From Sitta carolinensis (lineage: Eukaryota > Chordata > Aves > Passeriformes > Sittidae), in the NCBI GenBank assembly GCA_032173965.1, contig CM063288.1, forward strand, positions 14,922,501 through 14,986,500: DNA of 64,000 nucleotides, in the 5' to 3' direction. A program made the translations under genes and the position numbers. This document shows, in pieces, positions 11,057-24,314 of the stretch. Position 1 is the first letter of the stretch; each line of letters starts with the position of its first letter. Below the pieces are notes generated by a model, which searched no databases, had not been told where the DNA came from, and saw only the letters and a list, made by a program, of their open reading frames with translations.

Positions 11057-14000
11057 AAGTTGCTGTTCTAGCTATGAGGACAAATAGCACCCTCCAGGCC
11101 CCATACCAGCACCAACTCAAAGACAACATCAAATATTAAGACAGATAAAAAAATACCAATCATTCCACCTTACTACTGGGAGAACTCCTTAAGGAAGGTT
11201 CTGCCAGAAATTATTCTCTATAACCTCTCCAATTTAACATTGGAAGATGACTGTTAAAGGAAAGTGGCTTACTAGACTAAGTTCATATGAAGTGTAGCTA
11301 TTGATACCACAACAGGGAAGGAGTCTGTACTAGTTTTGCTTTTATATCTTCAGCTTCAAAAGGGAGGGCTCATGCTGGGGGCACTGTGAACACAATCCTC
11401 CTGGAGGACAGTTCAGGAAGTAAGGTGGCTGATTAAAAGATATCAGAGAGTACAGCAATGGGAAAGAAACTTTTGGGCAGAGTTTGAATCACATCTTAAG
11501 AACATTCCCTCTCCTTGCAGGAAATTGGTCCAGCACCAGCTTCTCTCAACATTTATCTCTCAAGGAGCCAAAGTTTTCAGGGAACTGGAACTTCTGTCTC
11601 AGCAGAAGTTGTCTTTTTTAAAAAGGAGACTGAGTTGGCCAGCTTTTGCTGAAAAGGGTTCACTCAAGAGTATTTTGGTTTTCAAAGGCAGGTGCTATTT
11701 TGTTGGTAGTTCATTGGTGGATAGCACTTCCAACTACACAGAAGAGGCAATAGGGCAGCCCATTAAATCAGATCCTTAAAGAATGTCCCCAAAGTTTCTT
11801 CATGATAGTTCATCACTAGCAGGTTAACTTCAGCACCCTTAGAGGTCCTTTCCAAAGTACTTTGGTTGCTCTTTCAGAGCTTTGGAGCATGGCACACCAC
11901 CTGTTTCATTTTCTACTCCTCCTGACACAGTGATGGAGACACCCAGCTGACTCCCTCTTGGCCAGACCATCTCCTGGCTCCCTTCCATTAAAGGCAGGAT
12001 GGTTCCCAGTAACAGCTGTTGCAGTAATGTCTGGGTAAGACAAATCCAAGTTTAGTGGCAAGAAGTGTCTCAAAGCCTTTACAACAGCCACATACTTGCC
12101 CACATTATAGCACAGTAGTCTGTGATCTCTAGTATATACATATAAAAATATAAATATATACCATTATTTCAAACTGTCACTCATCCCATAAATGCTTTCT
12201 GTCTTCATAAAAAATTCCTTATGCCCCTATGAGTGGCTGCTGCAAAGAAAATTAATTTTGTTTGACAAAGCTACTCTGATGCAGCAGATATTTCTTGCTG
12301 ATCTAGATACAGCTTCTCAGGATTCACAGGCTGTTCTCCAGCCCCTCTCCCTCAGCCAGTCCCATACTTTTGGGTACTGGCTTATTTAGCCTATTCTCAT
12401 GGCACCTCTCCCAGCTATGCCCTCCAGGTCAGACAACCACCCTGACGCCAACCAAATGACCTGAAATCCCTCCAGTCTGGATTCCTGTCTGGAGCTACAC
12501 TCTTCTACTACATCAATCTTTAAGGACATTCACCATGCCTGGCCAGCTGCCTCCGCATTTCCCAGCTGCTCTTTTGGCAACCAGTGTTGGACAAACAAGC
12601 CCACCCCAGAATCCGCTTTAGAAGAGGCTTGAGATCATGTGCCCCAGAGGCAGATGGGATTTGTGGGCTGGGTAAGCCTAGACTACACTTCTACAGTCAC
12701 AGGCTATCTATCAGTCAGAGGATGGATATCTAGACATGTATCAGAGGAGAACACCAGAACTCAACCCACTCCTTGGCTTAGTGTTCCTGAAGACAGTGTT
12801 AATGCAACTTCACTTCTTCCAGTCACATCTTGTGATGCTCCTCTGTTTTGGGTCTGCTCTTTGCCAACTGAGAAGGCACCATGTTGACAAATGATTCGCT
12901 ATGACTCTGCTGGAGTGGAGCAAGAGGAACTGGGCAAAACCAACCTTCCTGTTTCATTCTGGACAGCAACACAAGAGGCACATATGCCAAAAGAAGAAGT
13001 ATGCTTTTCTGTAAGGTTTACATTTGCACAGCTGAACTTTAAATGGAATATGAGCTTCAAATCCCTTCTTATCCCTCTCTCTCTGCAAATTTTTTTCTTC
13101 TACTCTTCCTCCTATATTTTTTCTATTTTTCCTCTATGTCTTCTTTAACATCCTAAAGCAAGTGGGTTTGGATTTAACATGAGGGTGTGGATGTAGTTGC
13201 TGCCTTTGATCCCCTACCCACCCTTTTCTTTCCCCTCCCCAGAAATCAAAGCTGAAGAGTATCAAATGAAAAATTGCACAGCACAGGCCCTGATCTGTCA
13301 GCATTTGGGTTTGGATCAAACTTGTCAAAAGCCTTAGATGCAGGTGGAGATTGCTGGTGGTTTCAGCCACTTTTTCTCTTCTCCTCTGAGATCACTAGGT
13401 CGAAGCATTTTACAGGGCACAGTTCAGGTCTGAAACACCCCTTATCAACAATCATTTCAAAAGATATTAATCCAAATATTTTTTTAAAAATGGAGGTGAA
13501 AAAACCAACAAAGGGGACTGTAAAAGCTCTTGCTGAATTGCATTTTACTCCTTGTCTACAATACTTTTGCTAAAATAGGTGGGTTTTGTCCAGCTCACCA
13601 AAATGGTAGACCATGAGAGTCTGCTGCTTTGGCTGAGTTATTATTTATTAGTACAATAAAAGGCAACATGAAACCAGAAATTGTTGGAGAGCACTTTTCA
13701 TAACTGTGACAGATAAAACTTGAAGAGCATCTGTACCAATGCTTAAACAGACATGAGAAACAAGAGACAGGAGGAAGACTTTGTTCTTGCCAGACTCTGT
13801 CCTGCAAGAAAACTGTTAGTCCCTTGGTCATCACAAATTTTTCATAACTGGCTGTGTAATTAAACACTTTCAAGTTAGAGGACCATTCCTGAAGTCCTCT
13901 GTCATCCCCCAGTCCCGGACTTTATGGAGTCCCCAAAGGGTGCATGTTTCTTTTATGCTCGTGTAACCAGCCTGTGCATGCAGCTGCAACACCGGCGCCT

Positions 14001-16162
14001 CATCTACTGATCACTGAATGGAGTCCTTTCTGCTTGGCAAAAAGGGGGGCAAGGGGACACGATCTCTTGAGGAGATCTTGGCCCCTTGGGGCCTGAGAAG
14101 ATTTGTAATATGAGCTCCTAGATGGAGCTGAATTTGGAAAAGTTCCCCTCACCAGGCTCCACACTTGAGCTCCCCTCTCAGGACCTGCTCAAAACCTGCA
14201 CCAGGCCAATGCTTCTCTCACTCCTGCTCTATTTCCATTCATTATTTCAGGTGTGCAAATTAAACCACAGAGAGAAAGGTCTCTGCCAGTAGAGAAATTA
14301 ATTAGAATTTTGGAGATAATGCTTCAAATCACATCTTTCTTTGGTGATGTACCTCACAACCTCAGGCAGAACACTTTGGACTACATCCAGCCTCTAGACC
14401 ACAGGGATTATGGCAAGCTCAGGTGGCTGCAAATGGTGTATGCATTGAACAGAGGAGCGTTGAGGGACTCCAAGACTGCCAGACAAAGTCACTGGACACA
14501 GACAAGTGTGGAGTTTCAGATAAATGCCTATATGAGGTGGCATAGACCAGCCCCTTTCCCCCATTATTGCTTATTGAACAGTCAGTACCCAAGATACACC
14601 ACACTTGGGAGACCACACTTACACCCCAGATGCAGGTGTGAGTCTGAAATTGTCAAGTCTCAATTGCTTTGCCCGCCTCAGGCTATGCAGTCAGCACTTA
14701 ATAAACAAACACAAACGTGTGTGGGTGTGATTAAAGGAACTGCTGGCATGAATTTGGGAAGTGCAACTGCATGACAACAAATACAAGGGAGGCTTGAAGA
14801 TCATATGAAGGGAGTTCTGGATAAAGTTCACTTTCCCCTGTAGCTCTCAGGTGTCTCATACTAGCCCCACTTGCTCCAAGAGTAAAGATAAATGTGCACA
14901 CAGTACTCATGCACATAGATAGCTAAAGGCAAGTATTTCTGGGAGAGCTTGTTTCAGAAAGAGATACTCTGAATTTTTGTGACTGTGGCCATCATGATGA
15001 CATTCTCATTTGCTAAAATGAAGCTTTGAAGTGTTGGAAAGGAAATTATGAGAAACCATTTGATTTTGTTCTGTCCTGGATCTTATGCATTTTCAGTGCC
15101 ATTGTTTTTGAGCCCCTGCCAGCAGGGCAGAAACAACACAGCTGCCATCTGCCTAGTGTTGTTTGTGCTTATCTTGTTCCTAGGGGAGATGCACATAGGG
15201 AAGAAGTCTTTGTTTGTAGTCAGTCTGTTTTGCTCTGGGTTTGTTTTTTTGAGGAGGTGGGAGAAAGGTTGTCCAACCCTTCTCTCACTCTAGTTATTTG
15301 GACAACTTAGGTCACAAGTAGCACCATGAAGGAAGGGTGGATAGACAGAGCTCAGCTTAATTGAAGAGTTGTTAATTGCTAATGCAATCCACCCTTGGAG
15401 GTATATTGCCTTGTGTGGTGTCCTGGCAGTAAGTGGTTCCTTAAGCTATTCACAAACCAACACCTAATTGTGTGGCACAAAACTGAAGCAGGGGAAAAGA
15501 AACAGTCCTAGCTGTGGCCTTTGACACGCCACAATATCACTGAGAAATAAATCTGAGTGGATGATACATTTTTGGCTTTTCCAGAATTATTTCCTGAGAT
15601 TCTACTCCAAAAATCATTGTGGCTGGCTTAACTGTAAACATTGTTTCATGGAGACAGATGTGCCTACTTGGATTCTCCAAGAGTCTCATTTAACATCTTT
15701 GTTAATCTCTGAAAAATGGAAATAATCAGGCGCTTGATGAAATTTACAAACAGCAATAATTTGGGAAGATTGGAAAACAACCACAGCAGAAAAGTAGAAG
15801 AAAGGCAATTTGGGGAGCATAATTTGGAAGTAAATAGCATAAAGGAAGGTTGCAGTCTAATTGGTGCCATAACAAAAGAAAACTCCACAAAGAACTAATG
15901 GGAAAGTAAGTTATAGGAGTGAGATAAAGAAAAAAGAGCTGAGGGTTTATGGCCCAATTTGGGGGGGCATAAACTGGCAACAAGACAGGTCAGTGGGAAT
16001 TGTGTGAAGGGATCAAGTCTCTGAGCCACAAAATCCAGAACAACTAATTTTATTCTTGAAAGGAAGACAATGACGCGATCATGAAATTCAAACAAAACAA
16101 CTTTAAATGATGAAAGAACTGGAACACATGATATATGCAGAAAGGATAAAGATCTGAAGATG
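11053..16162. other. Noncoding; contains the longest open frame
   Basis: The longest open frame of the window lies at 14253-14774 (plus, 173 codons). Its translation has no recognisable domain, signal peptide, membrane segment or repeat, and other frames overlap it on the opposite strand, so I do not call a gene. Two small adjacent inverted repeats occur at 14061-14077 (GATCTC/GAGATC) and 14080-14093 (GGCCCC/GGGGCC). A TA-rich patch lies near 12130-12165. No transposon was recognised. Confidence 0.5.
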
Positions 16163-16180
16163 AAAAAAAAAAAAAAAAAA
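16163..16180. repeat. Poly(A) tract
   Basis: 18 uninterrupted A residues followed by G-interrupted A runs. No retroposed body was recognised upstream. Confidence 0.93.
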
Positions 16181-19100
16181 GAAAAAGAAAAAACCTGGAA
16201 ATGAGGCATTGAGTAAGCAGGGAGGAGAGATAATCATCCAGACTTCAGAAAGCGGGAAGAGATTTGCTACGAATAATGTAAGAAAACAAAAACAAAGTAG
16301 AAGTTTGGAGCCAGTTTTTCCTGACAGTGAAAGCAGTGGCACTATCATAAAGTCTTCAAGGGGTGCTTTGGGAAACCCAGGATTTAGGGTTGTCAGATCC
16401 CATTCTGAGAAAAAGCATGGATAATATCTATGTGCCAAACAGTCTTCTGAAAGCAAGAAATCTCCCAGACATCCAGTGCTGGTTTTCCAGTTTCTGTGAC
16501 TTTATATTTGATGGCCCATCGTCCATCTCAATCTTTGAACAACTTGCAGCAAATATTTCCTTTTCATTGTATTTTAGAATAAAGAAGGATCATATCAAGA
16601 TGTGATAGGGGCATGGTAAGGACAAGCTGGTATTCACACTCATGTAACTAACCAGTAACAGATCTAGTCCAGCTGGTCTTATCTAAAAATGACTTGTCGA
16701 CATTTCTAATTTTTTTGGCTACACCTTAGTCACTACACCTTGTATGATGAACCATGCGTTGAACTAAAAGCTTTCATTAAACTTTCCATTCACACATTTG
16801 TACAATTTATGGCCAGAGGAGACCATGTTAATAAACTGTCTGCTGTGCTGTACAACAACAGTGTTCAATTCATTCCTCCATTTAGTCAACCCTGCATTCC
16901 CAGCTTGAGCCAACTCTTCTTTGTATGTATTAAATAATGACATGGTAGATGCAAGGTTGTTAAGTGCTTGAAAAGGATATTAGGTAGATGGTGTTCAGAA
17001 TTGCCAGAATTAAAGCATTTATATTTTCATGAACTCTTCTTTACAAACACTGAGCTTGGAGCTATCTTTCTGTCAAGGGCATACAATAAACTCAGATTTG
17101 GCTTGAAAGCCGTTAGATAAATAGCAAGTCATTTCCTCTTGAATGTCTCTAATTCTTGATTATGTGTGTGTGTTATTGCGAGTCTCTGAGCATGCATTTT
17201 ATTTTGTTGGGGCTTTTTATGTTCTGAACTTCCAGAGTTCTTCCCCCCTCCCTTTTTCCTTTTGAATGGAGGCTCAACATTTCAGTTGCTTGTTTTATAA
17301 GGCAATGCATCATCTCTTCTCATTGCCATTAATTAGCCAGTGTAATATTTTCCACATGAAGTCACAGGACTTGAAATGAACATATTTCGGCATCAATTAG
17401 GTCTCTGCTCATGTGAGGGCCCAGCTGCACTTTAAATACTATTTATATAATGGTAATGAGCCAGTCATCACCACTGCTGGCTTCCAGCAGGTTTTGTACA
17501 GTGCCTACTTGAATATGATTAGAAGTGTGTGGATCCTTCCCCCAGCCTTTATTTTTTTTTCCTTCCCAGAAACTATGCTGAATAAAACTGACTGGTTTTT
17601 AAAGTCATAAAAAGGGCTGGCAACAGAAAATCGGATGTTATTCTTGGTGTCTGTTATATTTTCTTCTATTTTCCTTGGAAAATGCACCCATTGAGAGCAG
17701 GAGTTTCTCTTTTTAGCATTCTTCAGTCTTCCCCCTCATCACCCTCTTGCCTTTTTTCAGGGTGTAGGGATGGTTTGTATTTGGCATCTTTCCTCTCATA
17801 TACCTATTATTTTAGGGAAAAGAACCTAAACATCTAAGTAACCACGGTAGATGGTGTTATCAGAGGGATCCAAAGTTTTAAAATGAGGTTAAAGGATATC
17901 TGGCAGCACTCAGTGAGGATTAGGTAAAATCCACAGAGATAAAAGAAGATCTGACCCAGATCCCAAGCCCTAGACTCAGAGACAGTCAGACTGAGTGTTC
18001 AGAAAAGTTTCTTTTGAAATAAAGCTCTGTGTTGTGGTGTCCACAAAAACCTTTCCTGGTGCAGCTGGAGTTAAGGGTGATCATTGGTCAGAATGCAGTC
18101 AGACTGAACCATGTGCTCCATGTGTGTGTCCTGCAGTCTCAAAAAAAGGAAAAAATCCTTTGCAGATATACTTCGATAGTCCTATCTCTTCTCTCACTTG
18201 TGCTCTAAGTAGGTTTCCCCATAACATGTTACTCTCATCCCTCCCAAGAGTTCCCAAAGAAAAGCAGTGCTAGCAGCTGCTCCATCGGCCTTTTCATGGT
18301 GCAGGAGAATGACCTGGTCTGCTTGTCTGTGTCTTTGTGCAGGTGAACAACAGATTAGGGAAAAGGCAAGTGCCAAAATGTAATTTTCATTCCTGGCATA
18401 GTGAGGTTCCCAACCTCAATTGAGCAGCAAGAAGTTCCAGATTCTCAGTTCAGTTTTCAGGAAGGCTTTGCCTTCAGCAGCCCTTTCCTGTCAAGTGACA
18501 ATCTCATAGTCCTGGTGAACCACACTATGCAGATGGGATGAACAATTAGACTGTAACAGCTCAAGTGCCCTGGGCAATTCTATATCTGGGCAAGACATAA
18601 GCTGGTTCATCATCTCAGCCATTGCCTCTGCTGGCTGGGTCCTAGGAGTCCTGCCATCTTGACAATCTCTTATAAGTCACTATCTCTCATAAAATAAACC
18701 ACAAAAACTACTAGTTCCTGTAGCAGACTGTATCGAGTTCTTTTCTTCATGTAAAGGACAATGGGGCCTTCATGAGAAAAAAGAGCTGCATCATCTTGTC
18801 TAATTAATGTAATCAGAAATAAATGGACTAGCCAGATGCTGCATGTAAAATGGGTCCTGTCATAGGAGTGATGGAAAAGTGCATGCTGTGCAATGAGGTT
18901 TCTCCTGTGAATATTAGCAGGATCCTAGAAAGCTTCCCCTCAATGCAAATTCTCCAGGCTAGCAAATAGATATCATCGCTACAGATATTCATGGCATGCT
19001 TTTTTTAGAAACACAGAAAATCTGTAGCCCAGGTCAGGTCTGGAAGTCACTTTCAGACTGGTTGAGCTCTGAAGCAGGAGAGAACAGGAACAATGCGGTT

Positions 19101-21289
19101 TTATTCTGCTCTGATCAGAGCATCTGCAGAGGAAATCTGCTGTCCAGTCTCCCAGTCAGCATCTCCACTTGTGGAGATTAGGCCAAGAGGAAATAACATC
19201 TAAATGTGTCCTCCCAACATCTTGTTGGTTATTCCCTCCAAGTGTTTCATCCGCCTGTAGTGAAAACAAATAAACAAACAAAAATTTCTTCCTATATTCC
19301 AGCCATCAGCCATCAAAATCCAAGTGGAAGGGTAGGGTTTAGGACACTTAGGTTTTAGTTTCTGATGAGTTTTTTCCCCTCTAAACTCACACATTTTTAT
19401 TTCCATTTTCATGCAGCTTACCTAATTTCAGCTTTTCAGCAAGGGAGACATTTAAAGCCTGAGATGTGCAAGGAACATGCACAATACAAAACAACAAAGG
19501 CAGCTGAAAACATGAGGGATGAGAGATGGAAACCTCAGATTGTTGTACATCAGAAATAGCTGCTACTTTTGATTCCCACAGAGGGGAGTGAAGTCTGCTA
19601 TTTTATCAGGTTACATTTCCCAAACTGCGATTTCAGTTTAATCTGTTCTCAAGGCTTTAATCACAAATTATCAACAGCAAGAGTATCAAACCCTTCTTCC
19701 TCATCCTCCTTGTTTCTCAGCCCAACTCCCAGGAAAAAAAAAACCAAAAACACAAAAGGCCAGTGTGAGATACAGAAAAAGAACATCTCGAAGATGGAAC
19801 AGACCCAGTGCAAATTCTTAGAAAGCGTAAGAGAGCTTTTAAAAAAATTAAGTTCTTTTATCCAGCTCTAACTGAACAGATTTCTGGGCAGATGTTAGCA
19901 CTGGGGAAACCAACCCACGTCACTGACTAACCCACTGGTGACTGTCTCCATACCCCCAAAAAAAGAAGAAAACCAGAGGGCAGCAACACAAAAGAGGCCA
20001 ATCTGGCAATCATTTTGTGGCTCTGCTCAGAGGAAAGAACTCAAAAGGAAAGCCAACATTTTGGGATGGGTTTGACCAAGGTCCAAAACAACATGATGTG
20101 GACCATGCTCTACCAACAGCCCATCTGAACAAACTGGGTTTTTTTACTGTCGAAATTCTCTAGCCTTTTCAGGGTCTGTCTCAGAGAAAGACCACAACTG
20201 CGAAGGGTGGGGAGTTTAACTGTCTATGAACAACTCCTGGAAGGAAGATATTTACATTAGTCTGGCTGTGATTCTATTGCTCTTTCCCTCCATTCCACAG
20301 TCTTTTCATCTTTAAGTTACAGAGATTTGTGTGCAATGCTTAGGAGACCTTCAGTGCATAAAAAAAGTCCTAAGCAGAAATTAAAAAATCTTTTTATAGA
20401 TCCCTATGAAAACCAGGGGAACTCCATCCCATGGTGGTGCAGGTCAATAGGGTGTTAGACTCAGCAGTAACAATACGTAGTGCCTTAACTTCTAAGCTGG
20501 AGGAAAAATCCCCAAACCAGCTAAATCAAAAACAGCTGTTTCACACATCCCAGCTCCTTTGGACCATTTTCACATTGTGGTATAATCTATGTTGATCTCA
20601 CAAAGATAGTCATAGTCCTCACAGCACAGTGTGATTTGGAATTTGTAGTGAGGAACACAGAAAGATGGCCTAATTTCATTTTTCACTCAAAAAGATCATG
20701 AAATGAGTAATAAGCAATATTAACAAATACTATTAAGTTTCCAAAGCTGATCACTTCACAAGGTAAGATAGCTAAAAGGAGACATTATGAAAGTATAAGG
20801 AATGCATAAGAAGTAACTCAGTGCCTCTTTCCTTATGACAATTTTGCTCTTTTACTTGAATGAACAGATGAGTTTATCTGAGTAGTTGTACTGTTTAAAA
20901 GACTGGGAAGGAAACACCCTTCTCAAATACCCCCTGACATAGCCTTTAAGCACTGAACAGAATAGTGTCCCAAATGATAAAATGTTTTTTCTATGAAAAC
21001 ATAATTTAGAGTTTTATTTTCCTACTATAGGGCTGTTCTATCCATAGTTTACTGTACAGGATAATCAGATATTTATATGATTTAACTTTATTCTATGAAC
21101 AATCAAAACTGTATTTAACTTGGGCAGCACACTTAAGAATGAGTCTGACATTTTGGTTACCATGGGAATAACAAAATTCTTATTTTTTAAAGTAGGGTGG
21201 AACCATTATCAGCTCCAAGGATTCTTAACTTGTGACTCCAGGAAGGCTTCAGTTATCTTTCTTTTCCATAATGCTAAGTGGGAAAGAGA
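16181..21289. other. Unique-looking noncoding DNA
   Basis: About 5 kb with no recognised repeat except short homopolymers. Frames are short and scattered. One segment (about 17.28-17.53 kb) is listed separately because of its density of transcription-factor-like words. Confidence 0.5.
17280..17530. promoter_or_regulatory. Candidate conserved noncoding element (motif-rich)
   Basis: The segment contains two homeodomain-type words (TTAATTAG at 17329-17336 and CAATTAG at 17394-17400), an E-box CAGCTG at 17422-17427 and a near-consensus MEF2-type word CTATTTATAT at 17439-17448, all within 120 bp and without repeat sequence. Clusters like this are common in developmental enhancers, but such short words also arise by chance in AT-rich DNA. 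The call rests only on motif density. Confidence 0.15.
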
Positions 21290-21398
21290 TCACAGAATCA
21301 TAGAATGGCTTGAGCTGGAAGGGACCTTAATGTTCATCTAGCTCTAATTCCCCTGCCATGTACAGGGACACCTTCCACTCGACCATGTTCGTCTGAGC
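21290..21398 (-). mobile_element. CR1 LINE 3' end, avian type
   Basis: CACAGAATCATAGAATGG, GCTGGAAGGGACCTTAATG, TCATCTAGCTC and CCCCTGCCATG appear in order, then CAGGGACACC and CCACTCGACCATGTT. This is the reverse complement of the 3' end of avian CR1, whose 3' tail carries ATTCTATGATTCTATGA-like octamer repeats. The element reads on the minus strand and is heavily 5'-truncated, as is usual for CR1. It is the least diverged CR1 piece in the window. Only the 3' UTR-type end is present, with no coding capacity. Confidence 0.85.
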
Positions 21399-22384
21399 TG
21401 CAGAGGTCTACAGTAAAATGGGGGGCATGTGCATGTATGCATGTGTGCTTACTGTTCATACATATAGAGGCAGTGAATGTGTGTGTATATAAACAAGTAT
21501 TTTATATATTTACTGTTTCAAATGGGCCAATTCCATCAAGCCAAAATTAACTATTAACCAAGTCAGTAGAGGTGGGGAATTTAAAGCAGTGGCAAAAGTA
21601 TGAATGATAATCAGGAAGCTAAAAGAAATCTTATTAAATTCCCCCAAACAGAAATTATGTAACTCTAGTTGCTAGCTATAAAACAATGCTGGCTTAGCAG
21701 GGGTTTTGAAGGTCTCACACAGTCACTTATAAACATAGGTACACACTGGCATGTCCACACTTTATAAAGCAAATAAAAACTAGCAAGGTGAGTAGAAAGC
21801 TGCAAGGAAAAACATGTGGCAATGAGCACTATGGACAACACAAATAGCTTGTTTTAAAAAAAGTTGCACTAAAGAAAAACTAACAAGGATGTGACAATTC
21901 AGTGTGGAAAAAAAAGTATTCAGAAAATCTGTCTCTCTCAAGTACTTGACAAAAGGTATTTTATGAGGTCTGTACACTTTGTTCTAGCAAGAATGAGAAG
22001 GATACTAAAGAGTGAGGCTAAAGGGTAAATATTATGATCTGGTGACATATACCCATAGGATCTGAAGACAGTAGACTGGGCATGGTCTCTTTCAGTGAGA
22101 TGATTCTCACCAAATTTCACCTGTCCCAAAGTCAGGATCCTTGTTTAAACCAGATTTTGAGACTGTCACTGAGACAATGATGTTAGATAAGCAATTATTA
22201 AACCCATCCAAAGGTATGTCCAATAAGCCCTTCTCAAAGGCATTTCCCAATCTTCATTTACAGAAGGGAACGTAGAGGCAGCGTGGGATGCATTCCCAGG
22301 TATTAAAGTATCAAGGTATGTAACATAATCAACAACAATTTTTAGTGTTGCAATTTTCAGTGAGTCTGGTGCTTCAGTGAGCTT
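21399..22384. other. Noncoding between CR1 copies
   Basis: About 1 kb of AT-rich DNA with a short TG/TA-rich stretch near 21430-21510. No gene, RNA or additional repeat was recognised. Confidence 0.5.
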
Positions 22385-22800
22385 TCAGGGGCTGGAGTAC
22401 ATAATGCACAGTGGGACACAGAGCAAGATGGATCTCTTCAACCTGGAGAGGGAAAAGCAAAGGGGAACATATTTCTGTCTTCAGTTGTCTAATGGAGTCT
22501 TACAGAGAAGATGGATCTAGAAAACTCTCAGAGATTCATAGGAAAAGGATGAGAAGCGAGAGGCCCAGTTCACCTCTTGGGAAATTCTTCTTGCCAATCA
22601 AGGACAAAATTTGTACGAAGACTGTATTAAAGCACTGGGAGCACTTCCCATGAAGGCTGTGGAAACCCAGCCCTCATTCAATATTGTACTGGACAAGGGC
22701 CTGAGTAGTTGGGCCTCCTTTGAGCTGCAGGTTTTGGAGAAAATGATGTCCAGAGGTTTCTTCCAAAGAAAATTTCATGGTTCTGCATTTTCCCATTATA
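22385..22800 (+). mobile_element. Old CR1 LINE fragment: ORF2 C-terminus and 3' UTR
   Basis: GGGGCTGGAGTACATA, then CTCTTCAACCTGGAGAGGG, a later GGGAAATTCTTCTTGCC, AAGCACTGGGAGCA, GGCTGTGGAAACCCAGCCC and ATGTCCAGAGGTTTCTTCC, match in order the last part of CR1 from the end of the reverse-transcriptase ORF into the 3' UTR. Short peptide remnants such as VLKHWEHFP resemble the CR1 ORF2 C-terminal VxHWNRLP motif. Stops and frameshifts interrupt it. This is a fossil with no function, and it abuts a second CR1 piece on the right. Confidence 0.65.
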
Positions 22801-22804
22801 GCTG

Positions 22805-23700
22805 TAAGTCTGACAGCTTGACATACATCCCAAGAGAAATCATGGCATGACATGGTTCAGCTAATAAACAATTACATTAGGAAATATAAATTAGTCAAAT
22901 CAACAGGGTTTTATGGGAAACAGATCCTGTCAAACAGACTTGATATCTTCATTTGATAAAATTACCAGTTTGGTGTCTAAAGATAATCTTGTTGATGTAA
23001 CAGACTTCTGTAAGACATCTGACTTTGAACTGCAGGATGTTTTAATAAAGAAACTAAAAAGACACAGAATTCATTTGGCTTTCATTCTACAGCTCAGAAA
23101 TGGCTGACTTGTGGGACTCAAATTAAGCTGTAAAAGAGAGAATACTTATGAAGGAAAAAACATTTATGGAAAGGCCCAGCTGGCATCCATTCCTGTCCCA
23201 CTGCACCTCAAGGAAACCAGGATGAACTATAATGCCAATACCTTGAGAGTTTTCATAGTATCTAAAGTCTCAGTAAGAAAAGAAATGGGATGGGAAAACA
23301 AAAGACAGTAAATAGTGAAGGCTGCTTATTGGCACCAATTGCCTTGGGTCAGCCAGCAAGCTCAGTGCAAGAAAACACAATGCAACGGAAGATGCATGCA
23401 TCCAGCTATAGTCATCCATCCAGGCAAAAGAGTAATGGAGTTTATGTACAGGATGCCAGCTCCAATTTAGATAATTGAGGGCCTCTGCATCAAGAGAAAA
23501 TGTGATATCTAGAAAAAAATACACTAGGAAGAAACAGAAGAGGCAATATTCAACAGCCTGTGTCATTGGTATGACCACTGCCAAAGGACAGTGTTCATAT
23601 CTAGCATCAAGGCTTCAGGCAGCACGTAGACAATTTGCAGAGGATTAATGGTAGATCTGCTTGATTAGTTACATTGGAAAACATTCCTCAGAAGGAAGTA
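22805..23700 (+). mobile_element. Old CR1 LINE fragment: reverse-transcriptase region
   Basis: The frame at 22913-23107 translates to a CR1 reverse-transcriptase block: NRSCQTDLISSFDKITSLV, then VDV, a decayed FSKAFD motif read as FCKTSDF, and VLIKKLKRH. The DNA downstream keeps aligning, with gaps, to later parts of CR1 ORF2: a TCAAATTAAGCTGTAAAAG block near 23120, a GTACAGGATGCCAGCTC block near 23450, and GACCACTGCC...GGACAGTGTTCA near 23570 (the region encoding RP-LLEYCVQ). In-frame stops and indels are frequent and the catalytic aspartates are not preserved in one frame. It resembles old CR1 subfamilies of turtles and crocodilians more than young avian CR1. It is a dead relic; ends are approximate. 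Confidence 0.72.
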
Positions 23701-24314
23701 ATTAAGATTAACACATCAAGAGACTTCCAGACTCCCATTGAAGGGGTGGCATGATCCTTCAGAAACATCCTCATCTGTTCCCTGCTCACTGTGGGATCAA
23801 CAACAGTCATGTCACTTCTGACAGATGCTGCATAATCTGCTCTTAAAAACCTTGCATCGATCATGTTACAATATTTATACATGAAAGACAACTGCAGTGA
23901 AGAAAGAAATCATCTGTGCTATTTATTTCCTGAGGCAAAACAAGAAATCATGGTTTAAAGACAGTTATTCCCCAGACTTCTTTTATCTAGGGTGAAAACT
24001 CCCAAAATTTTCTCCTTCTTTTTTCTATAACTGATTTTAGAAGACTCTGACAACCCCCAGTTCTTATCTCCGAACTGTCGAAATATTATTCTTCTTAAAA
24101 GTATGATACTTAAGAGAGAAGACAAAGACCTCTGTGTGGCTTTACTAATTCAGTAGAACAGAACTTTTATTCCATATATTTGTAGGTAATAATCTTCTCT
24201 ATATAGCCTAATATAGTGCTCTCATTTTTCTTTCTGGCCTCTCACTGTCTTATGATGACTAAAAACTGAGGTATCACATCCATCAGTGGAAAAAATCTCA
24301 CCAAGAAAAGCTAG
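23701..24314. other. Noncoding, nothing specific recognised
   Basis: About 600 bp of AT-rich DNA between the CR1 relic and the compound microsatellite. No motif or frame was recognised. Confidence 0.5.

Noticed and set aside
14061..14093. Two adjacent short palindromes (GATCTC/GAGATC and GGCCCC/GGGGCC)
   Set aside because: Arms of six bases are expected by chance and there is no T-run or other functional context.
14253..14774. 173-codon plus-strand open frame, the longest in the window
   Set aside because: No recognisable domain or membrane segment, overlapping frames on the other strand, and no splice or start context. A frame of this size is expected by chance in 64 kb read six ways.
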